From positions 124,001 to 188,000 of the forward strand of contig DUBM01000020.1 in assembly GCA_012960305.1 (NCBI GenBank): a stretch of 64,000 bases of DNA. Direction: 5' to 3'. A program made the translations under genes and the position numbers. This stretch comes from Gammaproteobacteria bacterium (lineage in GTDB: Bacteria > Pseudomonadota > Gammaproteobacteria > Pseudomonadales > Pseudohongiellaceae). Below, piece by piece: positions 47,676 through 57,075 of this stretch (its first letter is position 1; each line of letters begins with the position of its first letter). The notes beneath the pieces are model-generated. The model did no database searches and was not told the DNA's origin. It was given only the letters and a program-made list of their open reading frames with translations.

Positions 47676-49907
47676 ATGAACGAATTGACTGATAAAACAA
47701 TTCTGATCCTAGGCCTGGGAATGATCGGTGGGTCGTTGGCGCGCGCACTAAAAGCCTTTGACCAAAAGCTAGTAATTTACGCGACAGATCCCAATGAAGC
47801 AGCAATCCAACTTGCCCTGAAAGAAAAAAGCATAGACAGAGCAGGTACGCTAGAATCCCTAGTGCCGGAGTCTGACATCATAATCTTGGCAGTACCTCCG
47901 CTCAGTATTGAAAAAATCTTATCGGCCATAGTTAAGCATGTAAAACCTGATGCCATTGTTACCGATGTAGCAAGCGTGAAAGGGCACTTGTTAGAACCTC
48001 TCAAAAAATTCGATGAAGAGTTTGTTAAAAGGTTTGTTCCAGGGCACCCAATCGCCGGTTCTGAAAAGAGTGGTTACGCGGCATCCACTGCAGAATTGTT
48101 TAAAGATAGGAATGTCATTCTTACCCCTCTTAAACAGAATAGTCTGCGGGCGGTAAATACCATCCATGCCTTATGGCGCAGCACCGGTGCTAGCATTCTT
48201 GGTATGGCGGTTGAAAAACATGATGAAGTGTTGGCAGCCACAAGTCATTTGCCTCACCTGCTTGCGTACGCGATTGTTGATGTATTAGCAGCACAGAAGC
48301 AAAGTGAAGATATTTTTCGCTACGCTGCTGGAGGGTTTGCTGATTTTAGTAGATTAGCTTCTAGTGATGAAACTATGTGGTCGGATATTTTCATTGCGAA
48401 TAGCAAAGCGACAGAACAAGTTTTAGATTCCTATATCGCAACTATTAATCGTTTAAAAGATGCAATAAGTCGCAAGAGACAGAATGAGTTAATAGATGTG
48501 TTTGGCAGGGCAAAGGAATCTAGACATAGATTCATAAGTAAATATTTTGATGCACCTAAGATAGATGATATGACTACTACGGAAACCAGTTTTGTGATGG
48601 ATGTTGGCGCAAGCAATACAGCTATTGGTGTGTCAGGTGATTTGCGTGTGCCGGGTGATAAGTCAATCTCTCACAGATCTATAATCTTCGGGGCACTGGC
48701 GACAGGGGTAACTAGGGTAAAAGGATTCCTCGAGGGCGAAGATGCCCTGAACACTGTTGCGGCATTTCGTGAGATGGGTGTGACTATTGTAGGACCCGAT
48801 GACGGAGAGTTACGTATATACGGCGTTGGTTTACATGGATTAAAAGCTCCACGCAAATCACTTTATATGGGAAATTCTGGAACAGCAATGCGCCTATTGG
48901 CTGGATTGTTGGCAGCTCAGGATTTTGACTCAGAACTAACTGGCGATGAGTCTCTTTCAGAGCGTCCAATGGAAAGAGTGATTGACCCATTAAACAAAAT
49001 GGGCGCGAGGATTCATTCAAATGAGCAAGGTACTCCTCCACTAAAGATAACAGGGACGAAATTGACTGGCATTAGTTATCACATGCCGATGGCTAGCGCT
49101 CAAGTTAAGTCTTGTTTATTGCTTGCTGGATTGAATGCTCATGGAGTTACTGAGGTAATTGAACCTGAAGTGTGTAGGGATCACACTGAGCGAATGCTCG
49201 AAGGTTTTGGTTATCCTTTAGAGAAAGATCAAAATCGATCTGCTTGCCGATTGACTGGCGGAGGGGAACTGGCAGCGACAGAAATTGAAGTGCCCGGTGA
49301 TATTTCATCTGCCGCGTTTTTTATTGTGGCTGCTACGATTACGCCTCATTCAAATTTGTTGCTCGAACACGTTGGAATTAATCCGACTCGTATCGGAGTT
49401 ATCTCAATTCTGGAAGAAATGGGAGCCGATATTTCCTTGGCTAACGAAAGGATGATAGGCGGCGAGCCAGTTGCAGATATCCGAGTCAAATATAGTAAGC
49501 TGCAGGGCATTACCATCCCAATCGATCAGATACCTCTAGCTATAGATGAGTTTCCGGTGATTTTTGTTGCCGCTGCCTGCGCAGTGGGGGATACGTTCTT
49601 GCATGGCGCTGGAGAATTGAGAGTTAAAGAGAGTGACCGAATCGATGCTATGGCGGTTGGATTGACAATCCTGGGTGTTGAGAACGAAGTGTTTGACGAT
49701 GGTATTCGAGTTCGAGGTGGAGGTATTGGCGGGGGCGCGATAGAAAGCAGAGGCGATCATCGTGTCGCAATGTCATTTGCGGTAGCTGCTCTTCGCGCAA
49801 CAGAGACTGTAGTCATTAATGACTGTGGAAACGTTGCGACATCATTTCCAGGCTTTGTAGATCTCGCTCAACAGGCTGGCCTTAGAATAAAGGCAGTCGC
49901 CAAGTAG
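47676..49907 (+). CDS. tyrA-aroA: Prephenate dehydrogenase fused to EPSP synthase
   Basis: 743 residues. Residues 1-295 form TyrA: the dinucleotide motif ILGLGMIGGSLARAL, FVPGHPIAGSEKSGY and ATSHLPHLLAYA. Residues 315-743 form AroA: VPGDKSISHRSIIFGALA, MGNSGTAMRLLAGLLA, LSERPMERVIDPL and RVKESDRIDAMAVGL. It makes hydroxyphenylpyruvate and 5-enolpyruvylshikimate-3-phosphate. The fusion is a marker of pseudomonad relatives. hisC2, usually between pheA and this gene, is missing. No chorismate mutase domain is attached. Confidence 0.96.
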   Translation: MNELTDKTILILGLGMIGGSLARALKAFDQKLVIYATDPNEAAIQLALKEKSIDRAGTLESLVPESDIIILAVPPLSIEKILSAIVKHVKPDAIVTDVASVKGHLLEPLKKFDEEFVKRFVPGHPIAGSEKSGYAASTAELFKDRNVILTPLKQNSLRAVNTIHALWRSTGASILGMAVEKHDEVLAATSHLPHLLAYAIVDVLAAQKQSEDIFRYAAGGFADFSRLASSDETMWSDIFIANSKATEQVLDSYIATINRLKDAISRKRQNELIDVFGRAKESRHRFISKYFDAPKIDDMTTTETSFVMDVGASNTAIGVSGDLRVPGDKSISHRSIIFGALATGVTRVKGFLEGEDALNTVAAFREMGVTIVGPDDGELRIYGVGLHGLKAPRKSLYMGNSGTAMRLLAGLLAAQDFDSELTGDESLSERPMERVIDPLNKMGARIHSNEQGTPPLKITGTKLTGISYHMPMASAQVKSCLLLAGLNAHGVTEVIEPEVCRDHTERMLEGFGYPLEKDQNRSACRLTGGGELAATEIEVPGDISSAAFFIVAATITPHSNLLLEHVGINPTRIGVISILEEMGADISLANERMIGGEPVADIRVKYSKLQGITIPIDQIPLAIDEFPVIFVAAACAVGDTFLHGAGELRVKESDRIDAMAVGLTILGVENEVFDDGIRVRGGGIGGGAIESRGDHRVAMSFAVAALRATETVVINDCGNVATSFPGFVDLAQQAGLRIKAVAK

Positions 49908-50038
49908 GCTTCAATTTGATGGTAGTCACTGGAAACGCTCATCCGTCATGAATGCTGACTAATTGATTCTGCGGACTATTCAATTCTTTGGGATATGAAA
50001 TTCCTCAAAATCCACTCAAATAGAGCTGTGGACAGTCT

Positions 50039-50716
50039 ATGAATAAAATACCAGTAATAGCTATCGATGGACCTTCTGGCTCTGGAAAGGGAACAATAGC
50101 AGCAAAGGTTGCTGAAAAATTGGGCTTTTTGCTTTTGGATAGCGGTGTGCTTTATCGAATACTAGGAATAGCGGTTTTGAAGGGGGGTGTGCACTTGGAA
50201 GATATCGACAGGTTGACTGCTTTAGCGCTGCAAATGGATATCGAGTTTGGCCCCTCCGGCCTCGATTCAGTCACTCTGGACGGGGAAGATGTGAGTCTGG
50301 AGATTCGGACCGACATAGGTAGTCAGATGGCATCAAAAGTTGGTGCTATTCCAGCGGCGAGGAATGCTCTCTTTAAGCGTCAATTGGCCTTCCGAAAACC
50401 TCCTGGCCTAGTCGCCGACGGGAGAGATATGGGAGCAGTAGTCTTCCCAGATGCTGCAGTGAAAATCTTCCTTACAGCAAGTGCCGAAGAGCGTGCTCAA
50501 AGGCGTTATAAGCAGTTGATAGGTAAGGGTATTGATGCTACCCTGCCGGACCTTTTGCAAGAGCTAAGAGAGCGGGATAAGCGAGATAGTCAGCGCGAAA
50601 TTTCGCCACTGAAACCCGCCGAAGATGCCACGATTTTAGACACCACCCATCAGAGTATTGATGAAGTTGTTAATCAGGTAATGGCACAATGTAACAACGA
50701 GCTAGGAATGGCTTGA
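50039..50716 (+). CDS. cmk: Cytidylate kinase
   Basis: 225 residues. P-loop IDGPSGSGKGTIAAKVAEKL at residue 8, the CMP-binding insert RTDIGSQMASKVG, GRDMGAVVFPDA and the lid RYKQLIGKG..RDKRDSQREISPLKPA. It phosphorylates CMP and dCMP. Placed before rpsA, as in nearly all gammaproteobacteria. Confidence 0.97.
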   Translation: MNKIPVIAIDGPSGSGKGTIAAKVAEKLGFLLLDSGVLYRILGIAVLKGGVHLEDIDRLTALALQMDIEFGPSGLDSVTLDGEDVSLEIRTDIGSQMASKVGAIPAARNALFKRQLAFRKPPGLVADGRDMGAVVFPDAAVKIFLTASAEERAQRRYKQLIGKGIDATLPDLLQELRERDKRDSQREISPLKPAEDATILDTTHQSIDEVVNQVMAQCNNELGMA

Positions 50717-50805
50717 ATTTAGAAGAAACTGTTTTCAACTAGCACCACCAGTATAGGCAAGTTGATAATTACTTTAAATAACCCCGCGAACGCTGGATTG
50801 CGGAT

Positions 50806-50838
50806 AGTTATAGAGTTGATAAACTATACTCTATAACT
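50806..50838 (+). promoter_or_regulatory. Perfect 11-bp inverted repeat in the rpsA leader
   Basis: AGTTATAGAGT (50806-50816) and ACTCTATAACT (50828-50838) are exact complements around an 11-base loop, ending 22 bases before the rpsA ATG. No T-tract follows and the rpsA start has only a weak purine match (TGGATAAATA). Together they fit the known theme of autogenous S1 control through a structured leader with a poor ribosome binding site, but the structure itself is my inference. Confidence 0.5.
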
Positions 50839-50860
50839 TATTGTAATGTATGGATAAATA

Positions 50861-52537
50861 ATGAGTGATAATTTTGCAGAACTGTTTGAAGAAAGCTTAA
50901 TAGAAATAGATATGACCCCAGGTGCTATTGTTACCGGCATCGTGATCGAAATTGACTCAGACTGGGTCACTGTGCACGCCGGACTCAAATCTGAGGGCGT
51001 GATTCCCCGAATACAATTCCTCGACGAACAGGGTAATTTGTCCCTGGAAATTGGCGATGAAGTCAAAGTTGCACTAGAAACTGTGGAAGACGGTTTTGGT
51101 GAAACCCGTCTGTCTCGTGAGAAAGCCAAGCTTGCTGAATCATGGATGAAGCTAGAAGCCTCCTACGAGAAGAACGATATTGTTACTGGTGTCATCAACG
51201 GTAAAGTTAAAGGTGGCTTTACGGTAGATTTGAACGATATCAGGGCATTCTTACCTGGATCATTGGTCGACGTGCGCCCGGTTCGTGACACGCTTCATTT
51301 AGAAGGCCAGGAGCTTGAGTTTAGGTTAATTAAACTGGATCAAAAACGAAATAATGTAGTGGTTTCACGTCGTGCCGTGCTTGAGTCAGTGAGCACCGAA
51401 GAACGCGACGCGCTGTTAGAAAAATTGCAAGAAGGTATGTCAGTCAAAGGCATGGTCAAGAACTTGACTGATTATGGTGCTTTTGTCGACTTGGGTGGTG
51501 TTGACGGTCTTCTGCACATCACGGACATGTCCTGGAAACGCATTAAGCATCCTAGCGAAATCGTTAATGTTGGTGATGAGATCGATGTAAAGATACTTAA
51601 GTATGATCGTGACCGAAACCGTGTGTCGCTGGGGTTGAAGCAACTTGGTGAAGATCCTTGGGTAGCTATTAAGGCTCGTTATCCTGAAAAAATTCAGGTT
51701 AAGGCAGTTGTCACAAATTTAACTGATTATGGCTGTTTCGCTGAGTTGGAAGAAGGTGTTGAAGGTCTTGTGCACGTATCAGAAATGGATTGGACTAATA
51801 AGAATATTCATCCTTCTAAAGTTGTGCAGCTTGGTGATGAAATCGATGTCATGATTCTTGATATTGACGAAGAGCGACGCAGAATTTCGCTGGGGATCAA
51901 ACAGTGCTTCCAGAATCCATGGGATGGCTTCGCTGAGAGCTTTAAGAAGGGTGAGAAAATTTCCGGGAGTATAAAGTCTATTACTGATTTTGGTATTTTT
52001 ATCGGTTTGGATGGAAACATTGATGGATTAGTTCATTTGTCTGATATTTCTTGGGATGAGCCCGGCGAAGAAGCAGTGCGGGAATACAAGAAAGGTGATG
52101 AAATTGAAACCGTTATTCTATCCATTGACTCGGAGCGTGAACGTATTTCCCTTGGTGTTAAGCAATTAGAAGATGATCGATTCATGAACTACGTTTCAGA
52201 ATTTGAGAGAGGTAGCATTGTGAAAGGCACTATTTCTGCATTGGATGTAAAATCAGCCACTATTACTCTTCGAGAAGGTGTCGAGGGAGTGTTGCGCGCA
52301 TCAGAACTCAGTCGCGATAAAGTGGAGGATGCGCGGAATGTTCTTAACGAAGGAGATGAGATTGAAGTTAAGATCGTTTCCGTCGATCGTAAGACTCGCG
52401 TTCTAAGCCTTTCAGTTAAAGCGATTGAGATTGATAATGAAAAATCTGCAATCCAAGACCATAAGAAGACAGACACTGCAGATGCATCCCTTGGAACAAT
52501 TGGTGATTTAATTAAAGCGGAAATGGATAAGAGCTAG
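50861..52537 (+). CDS. rpsA: 30S ribosomal protein S1
   Basis: 558 residues with six S1 (OB-fold) repeats, e.g. [60 protein letters not shown] and [20 protein letters not shown]. Enteric-type length. It binds mRNA for translation initiation on the ribosome. Confidence 0.98.
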   Translation: MSDNFAELFEESLIEIDMTPGAIVTGIVIEIDSDWVTVHAGLKSEGVIPRIQFLDEQGNLSLEIGDEVKVALETVEDGFGETRLSREKAKLAESWMKLEASYEKNDIVTGVINGKVKGGFTVDLNDIRAFLPGSLVDVRPVRDTLHLEGQELEFRLIKLDQKRNNVVVSRRAVLESVSTEERDALLEKLQEGMSVKGMVKNLTDYGAFVDLGGVDGLLHITDMSWKRIKHPSEIVNVGDEIDVKILKYDRDRNRVSLGLKQLGEDPWVAIKARYPEKIQVKAVVTNLTDYGCFAELEEGVEGLVHVSEMDWTNKNIHPSKVVQLGDEIDVMILDIDEERRRISLGIKQCFQNPWDGFAESFKKGEKISGSIKSITDFGIFIGLDGNIDGLVHLSDISWDEPGEEAVREYKKGDEIETVILSIDSERERISLGVKQLEDDRFMNYVSEFERGSIVKGTISALDVKSATITLREGVEGVLRASELSRDKVEDARNVLNEGDEIEVKIVSVDRKTRVLSLSVKAIEIDNEKSAIQDHKKTDTADASLGTIGDLIKAEMDKS

Positions 52538-52633
52538 CTGTAAACCTAATCATTATTTTATGATAGGCTATAAAAACCTCAGTCTTTACAACGCCTTCAA
52601 GCGTGGTTAAAGTGCAATACAACAGGGGGAAAT

Positions 52634-52927
52634 ATGACTAAGTCTGAACTTATAGATCGCATTGCTAGCAAGCAAACACAACTCTCATCGAAGGATGTGG
52701 AGTTAACGGTCAAAGCTGTCCTCGAGTATATGTCTTCGGTTTTGGCCGAAGGCGGAAGAATTGAAATTCGCGGATTTGGTAGTTTCTCTCTTCATTACCG
52801 GGTACCTCGTATCGGAAGGAATCCCAAAACAGGTACTCCAGTAGTTCTAAGTGGTAAATATGTTCCACACTTTAAACCAGGTAAAGAATTGCGAGATAGA
52901 GTTAATAATAGCTTACTCGCTGACTAG
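52634..52927 (+). CDS. ihfB: Integration host factor beta subunit
   Basis: 97 residues of the HU/IHF fold: [40 protein letters not shown] with the DNA-bending proline loop, then [30 protein letters not shown] precedes the ATG. It follows rpsA, as in pseudomonads. Confidence 0.97.
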   Translation: MTKSELIDRIASKQTQLSSKDVELTVKAVLEYMSSVLAEGGRIEIRGFGSFSLHYRVPRIGRNPKTGTPVVLSGKYVPHFKPGKELRDRVNNSLLAD

Positions 52928-52943
52928 CAATTTTAAGCCACGG

Positions 52944-52995
52944 CTCGGGGGCTAAATTTAATAACGGCATCGCCCCGAGGGTTATGCCGTTTTTT
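52944..52995 (+). terminator. Terminator after ihfB with an interleaved second stem
   Basis: AACGGCAT (52963-52970) and ATGCCGTT (52984-52991) form an 8-bp stem with a T6 tract and TATT, a good intrinsic terminator. CTCGGGG (52944-52950) can pair with CCCCGAG (52973-52979), which lies inside the loop of the first stem, so the two stems are alternatives or a pseudoknot. It could limit transcription into lapA. Confidence 0.65.
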
Positions 52996-53020
52996 ATTCT
53001 GTTCAAAATGATGGTCTGAA

Positions 53021-53332
53021 ATGAAAAAGCTAGGCCAGTTACTTTCAGGTTTGTTTCTAATTTTGGTGTTTATTGCAGCAATAACCTTCTCCAATATTAA
53101 CTCAACTCCAGTCAATATCTCTTTTGGGCGTTGGGAATTCCAAGCAGTTCCAGTTTCAGTCTGGATCATCGCAGCTTTCGTGACAGGTGGTTGCCTTGGG
53201 CTCGTCCTAGGTTTAGGGATTTGGCGAAACTTTAGATCAAAATCAAAAATCAAGCGTCTGATCAAACAATTGGCCGAGTCGCAACAAGAAGTGTCTCAGC
53301 TCCGGACAATATCCATGAAGAATATTCAATAA
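53021..53332 (+). CDS. lapA: Lipopolysaccharide assembly protein LapA domain protein
   Basis: 103 residues: two membrane helices (about 6-26 and 45-68) joined by the INSTPVNISFGRWEFQAVP segment, then a basic and coiled-coil-like tail (KSKIKRLIKQLAESQQEV). The family works with LapB in controlling LpxC and LPS level. Two bases separate it from lapB. Confidence 0.9.
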   Translation: MKKLGQLLSGLFLILVFIAAITFSNINSTPVNISFGRWEFQAVPVSVWIIAAFVTGGCLGLVLGLGIWRNFRSKSKIKRLIKQLAESQQEVSQLRTISMKNIQ

Positions 53333-53334
53333 CC

Positions 53335-54531
53335 ATGGGATATCTGAATATTTACCTAATTGTGCTTGCCGCCGTTTTTGCTGGATGGCTACTAGGCCGT
53401 CTTACTTCTTCTCAAAATTCTGCTAATCCGAAAAAAGCTACCGATTCCTTTGGAGGCTATTTTGTTGGCCTAAACTACTTGCTTAATGATGAGCCTGATG
53501 AGGCTCTTGATACTTTCATTAAGGGCATAGAAATAAATAGTGACACCATTGAGACTCACCTAGCTCTTGGTGCTCTGTTAAGGCGACGAGGGAAGGTCGA
53601 CAAAGCCATTAAAGTCCATCAGGCCTTGCTGGGCCGTCCTGCGCTGGGTCGCCACTTCTCAGATTCAACACGGTTACAGCTGTCGAGGGACTACATAGCA
53701 GCAGGTTTTTTGGATCGGGCAGAGCGCTTGCTTCAAGAAATTTTAAATGAAAATGCCAGTGAAAGTGCTAAATGGGACGCACTTAGCCTTTTAATAACGA
53801 TCTACCAAACAGAAAAAGAATGGGAAAAGGCTATCGATTGTGCAAAATGCTTGTTGGTTAATGAGCAGTACAATAAAGGTAAGGAGCTGCGAGTCGCCGC
53901 GTCTCACTACTGTTGTGAACTCTCAGAGTTATGCCTCAGCGAAGATAAGGCTTCTAAGGCGAGAGAACAGATCACGCGAGCATTTATATTCGACCGGGGT
54001 AATGTGAGAGCTTCATTGTTATTGGCACAGATAGAGCTGCGACTCGGGAACTACAAACAGGCGATTAAAGAGCTGGTTCGAATTAGAACTAACAACCCAG
54101 AATTTATCAGTCAGGTGCTTGGTCCGCTGGCGGAATGTTACGCTGAACTGGAAAACATGTCTGAGTATGAAAAACTTTTAACCAATACACTGCATGATGA
54201 GCCTAACATAATTGTAGTGTTGGCTTTATCGGAAATGGTCAAGAGCAGGTCTGGTGATGAAGCGGCTATAGAGCTTCTAAATGAATACTTAACGAAAAAG
54301 CCTTCGATAATCGGCTTGGTGGAATTATTACGATTACAAATTCCGAATGCAGAAACTGCAATCAGTAGTAATCTAAATTTACTGCAACAGATGATTAATA
54401 AATTACTGCGAAAAAGAGCAGCTTATCAATGTAATCATTGTGGTTATGAATCGCGAAGCTTATATTGGCTTTGCCCTAGCTGTCAGAAATGGGACAAAAT
54501 AAAACCAATACTTGAAGCAGATAGTGCCTAG
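53335..54531 (+). CDS. lapB: Lipopolysaccharide assembly protein LapB
   Basis: 398 residues: an N-terminal membrane anchor (IYLIVLAAVFAGWLLGRL), a TPR array (about 45-340; GLNYLLNDEPDEALDTFIKG is the first repeat) and a C-terminal rubredoxin-like metal domain CNHCGYESRSLYWLCPSCQKWD. It is an adaptor that directs LpxC to FtsH in enterics. All four metal Cys are present. Confidence 0.95.
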   Translation: MGYLNIYLIVLAAVFAGWLLGRLTSSQNSANPKKATDSFGGYFVGLNYLLNDEPDEALDTFIKGIEINSDTIETHLALGALLRRRGKVDKAIKVHQALLGRPALGRHFSDSTRLQLSRDYIAAGFLDRAERLLQEILNENASESAKWDALSLLITIYQTEKEWEKAIDCAKCLLVNEQYNKGKELRVAASHYCCELSELCLSEDKASKAREQITRAFIFDRGNVRASLLLAQIELRLGNYKQAIKELVRIRTNNPEFISQVLGPLAECYAELENMSEYEKLLTNTLHDEPNIIVVLALSEMVKSRSGDEAAIELLNEYLTKKPSIIGLVELLRLQIPNAETAISSNLNLLQQMINKLLRKRAAYQCNHCGYESRSLYWLCPSCQKWDKIKPILEADSA

Positions 54532-54617
54532 ACTCGGCAATACTTTTGCGGTGATTAAACTTGCTTCTTCGTTACAAGCAGTTCGGTTTTTTATATAGGG
54601 TAGTAGGGGTAGAGAAC

Positions 54618-55319
54618 TTGGAAAGGAAGATCGTCGTCGCCTTGGATTTTGAATCCTCCGAGCAAGCTTTTGAGTTGCTGGATCGTGTCGATTCCGACTT
54701 ATGTAGAGTCAAAGTTGGCAAGGAGCTTTTTACCATCGGCGGGCCAAACTTGGTTCGACAGATCATAGATCGGGGGTTCGATGTATTCCTGGATTTAAAA
54801 TTTCATGATATTCCCAACACTGTGGCTAGAGCTGTTAAGGCAGCGTCAACTCTTGGCGTGTGGATGATAAACGTACACGCGTCCGGTGGCATGGCGATGA
54901 TGGAGCAGGCGAAGGAAGCTTTAGAGCCGATGGGCTCAGACAAGCCCCTGTTAATAGCTGTTACAGTGCTCACAAGCCTTCTTACAGAAGATTTAGTACA
55001 AATTGGCGTTGCTGCAAATCCCGAGGACCAAGTGAGTAAGTTAGCATTTTTAACTCAAGAGGCGGGCTTAGACGGGGTTGTTTGCTCCGCCGCTGAAACA
55101 CGCTTACTGCGGTCGCAATTTCCTAAAGATTTTTGCCTAGTTACTCCAGGCATTCGACGCTTAGAAGATGCGTCCGGAGATCAAAGGCGAGTCGTTGGAC
55201 CAGCTGATGCGATTCTAAATGGTAGTAACTTCTTAGTGGTTGGGCGCCCCATAACTCGAGCAGAAGAACCGAATGAAGTATTGAAAGAGTTTAATTCCGC
55301 TGTAGCTAGCTTTCGATAA
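54618..55319 (+). CDS. pyrF: Orotidine 5'-phosphate decarboxylase
   Basis: 233 residues. Catalytic lysine region FLDLKFHDIPNTVARA (DxKxxDI), substrate loop TPGIRR and VVGRPIT. It makes UMP in the last step of pyrimidine synthesis. The TTG at 54618 is chosen because LERKIVVALDFESSEQA is the family start and GGTAGAG lies upstream; the frame remains open to 54561. It follows lapB, as in pseudomonads and E. coli. Confidence 0.93.
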   Translation: MERKIVVALDFESSEQAFELLDRVDSDLCRVKVGKELFTIGGPNLVRQIIDRGFDVFLDLKFHDIPNTVARAVKAASTLGVWMINVHASGGMAMMEQAKEALEPMGSDKPLLIAVTVLTSLLTEDLVQIGVAANPEDQVSKLAFLTQEAGLDGVVCSAAETRLLRSQFPKDFCLVTPGIRRLEDASGDQRRVVGPADAILNGSNFLVVGRPITRAEEPNEVLKEFNSAVASFR

Positions 55320-55497
55320 TTTCTTTGCTAGACTTTTAGTAGTAGCCAAGAACTTTTTTCACTAGTGACAAGCAAGTTGCTATCAATAAAATTCAAAGGT
55401 TGTGCGTGATGTTCGGGGCTGTTTTATTCTCCTATCATTCTGACCCCTCTCATTTAGAGTTAATGCCACTGCGGCGACTGGCGGGTAAATGAGCTAG

Positions 55498-55683
55498 CTA
55501 AATACCAATAGCACATGCGCGACATCTATAGCAGCCATTTTAGATAGGTTTGGTATTGTGAAGGCGCAAGAAATCGTCGCTTCCCGAGAGACGTTCGATA
55601 AATTTCGTTCTATTGATGAATTGACTGACGTTGAGGGAATCGGTGCAGTAGAGCGGTGTATAAGAATCGTGGCAGAATCGTAA
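55498..55683 (+). pseudogene. comEA-type helix-hairpin-helix fossil
   Basis: An open frame of 61 codons follows an in-frame TAG and has no ATG, GTG or TTG near its beginning. It reads LNTNSTCATSIAAILDRFG, then IVKAQEIVASRETFDKFRSI and DELTDVEGIG: the twin helix-hairpin-helix domain of ComEA-like competence DNA receptors (VNINTA..AA.L.GIG..KA.AIV..R...G.F.S.DEL..V.GIG). The signal peptide and start are gone. In pseudomonads a ComEA-like gene accompanies wbpM, so the position fits. Confidence 0.65.
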
Positions 55684-55825
55684 TTTTAGACAGTTAATAC
55701 TTTTTAGGATATTTGAATAACAAGACACTTTCATAAGCTTCTGAAAGCTCATGATTTTATTACTGAAAACTTCCAATTTGCCGATATAATAGAGAGATTA
55801 TCTTCGTTCTTGAGCTGATGCCTTT

Positions 55826-56854
55826 ATGTCATTACCGGTATTCCTTTTGGTGGTTTTTCTTTCCGCTGTGCTGCTGACCGGGTTTGTGCGAATTGTAGCT
55901 ATTCGTGCGAAAATTTTGGATCTTCCCACCTCAAGAAGTGCTCATGTCTCCCCAACTCCAGTCGGTGGGGGAGTTAGCATCGCATTGGTAACTCTAATTT
56001 CCATTTGTATATTTTTCTATAATGGCAACATTCCAGCCAATGAATTTCTGGCTCTTTGTAGTGCTGGTCTGGTCGCTGGAGTGGGTCTGTTTGATGATAT
56101 AAAAAAACTTAATATCCGTTGGCGTCTTCCTGCTCAATTATTAGCTGCTATTTGGTCTGTTTGGTGGCTAGGAAACACACCCTCTATTGATATTGCTATA
56201 TTTACGCTTAATAATTGGTTTATTCTAAACGTGCTAGCCATTCTTGCCCTTCTTTGGCTGCTAAATTTATATAATTTTATGGACGGAATTGATGGTCTGG
56301 CGGGTTCTGAGCTAGTTTTTGTAAACGCATTTGTTCTTATGTTCGTTATAAGTAATAACGATGAAGTAATAATGCTGATAGCTGCAGCATTACTGGCATC
56401 TGGTGCCGGGTTTCTGTTCTGGAATTTACCGCCAGCAAAAATTTTTATGGGCGATGTTGGTAGTGGATTTGCTGGATTTATAACAGGGATTATGGCTTTA
56501 CTCTCAATGCATCATGGCACTTTAACTATATGGACTTGGTTGTTACTTCTGGGAGTTTTTATCACTGATGCGACGGTCACCTTGATTATTCGTTTTCGGA
56601 ATGGGGAAAAGTGGTATGAAGGGCACACTAATCATGCTTATCAAAATGCTGCTCGAAGGTATAGGAGTCACGGCAAAGTGACGATAGCAGTGCTAGCTAT
56701 AAACTGTTTGTGGTTGGCTCCCCTAGCCTGGTACACAGTAGAGCGGCCTGATTTAGGAGTATTTATCTGTATTGTGGGTATGATTCCATTATTTCTTTCG
56801 GCATTAAGATTGAAGGCAGGGCATTTAGTAGTTACTGGTGAGGGCTTAAGCTAA
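55826..56854 (+). CDS. WbpL/WecA-type undecaprenyl-phosphate sugar-1-phosphate transferase
   Basis: 342 residues with about ten membrane helices. Family motifs: HVSPTPVGGGVSIALV, GLFDDIKKLNIRWRL (DDxxD-type), NLYNFMDGIDGLAG, FMGDVGSGFAGFITG and EGHTNHAYQNAARRY. It starts polysaccharide assembly by placing a HexNAc-1-phosphate on the lipid carrier in the inner membrane. Directly followed by the WbpM-type gene, the pair that ends the O-antigen locus in P. aeruginosa. No other O-antigen genes are between ihfB/pyrF and this gene. Confidence 0.93.
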   Translation: MSLPVFLLVVFLSAVLLTGFVRIVAIRAKILDLPTSRSAHVSPTPVGGGVSIALVTLISICIFFYNGNIPANEFLALCSAGLVAGVGLFDDIKKLNIRWRLPAQLLAAIWSVWWLGNTPSIDIAIFTLNNWFILNVLAILALLWLLNLYNFMDGIDGLAGSELVFVNAFVLMFVISNNDEVIMLIAAALLASGAGFLFWNLPPAKIFMGDVGSGFAGFITGIMALLSMHHGTLTIWTWLLLLGVFITDATVTLIIRFRNGEKWYEGHTNHAYQNAARRYRSHGKVTIAVLAINCLWLAPLAWYTVERPDLGVFICIVGMIPLFLSALRLKAGHLVVTGEGLS

Positions 56855-57075
56855 GAAGGTAATTGCGAAAATTTCACAAATATACTCTTACAAAAAAGAA
56901 ACCTGGGCAGAAAAATATAGGCAGAAATTAGTTGGAATGCTTATAGTTAAAGGTAATTCGGGGTTTTTGGGCCAGGTCACAGTTATTGTAAAGGCTAAAT
57001 TTTACTCAGATTAATAATTGACCTGAATGGTTAGTTTTAAGATAGAAATGTAGATTCAAAAGACTGGAGAGATTT

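Noticed and set aside
55540-55776. 78-codon minus-strand frame opposite the comEA fossil
   Set aside because: It is the complement of the helix-hairpin-helix frame, which has the recognisable motifs.
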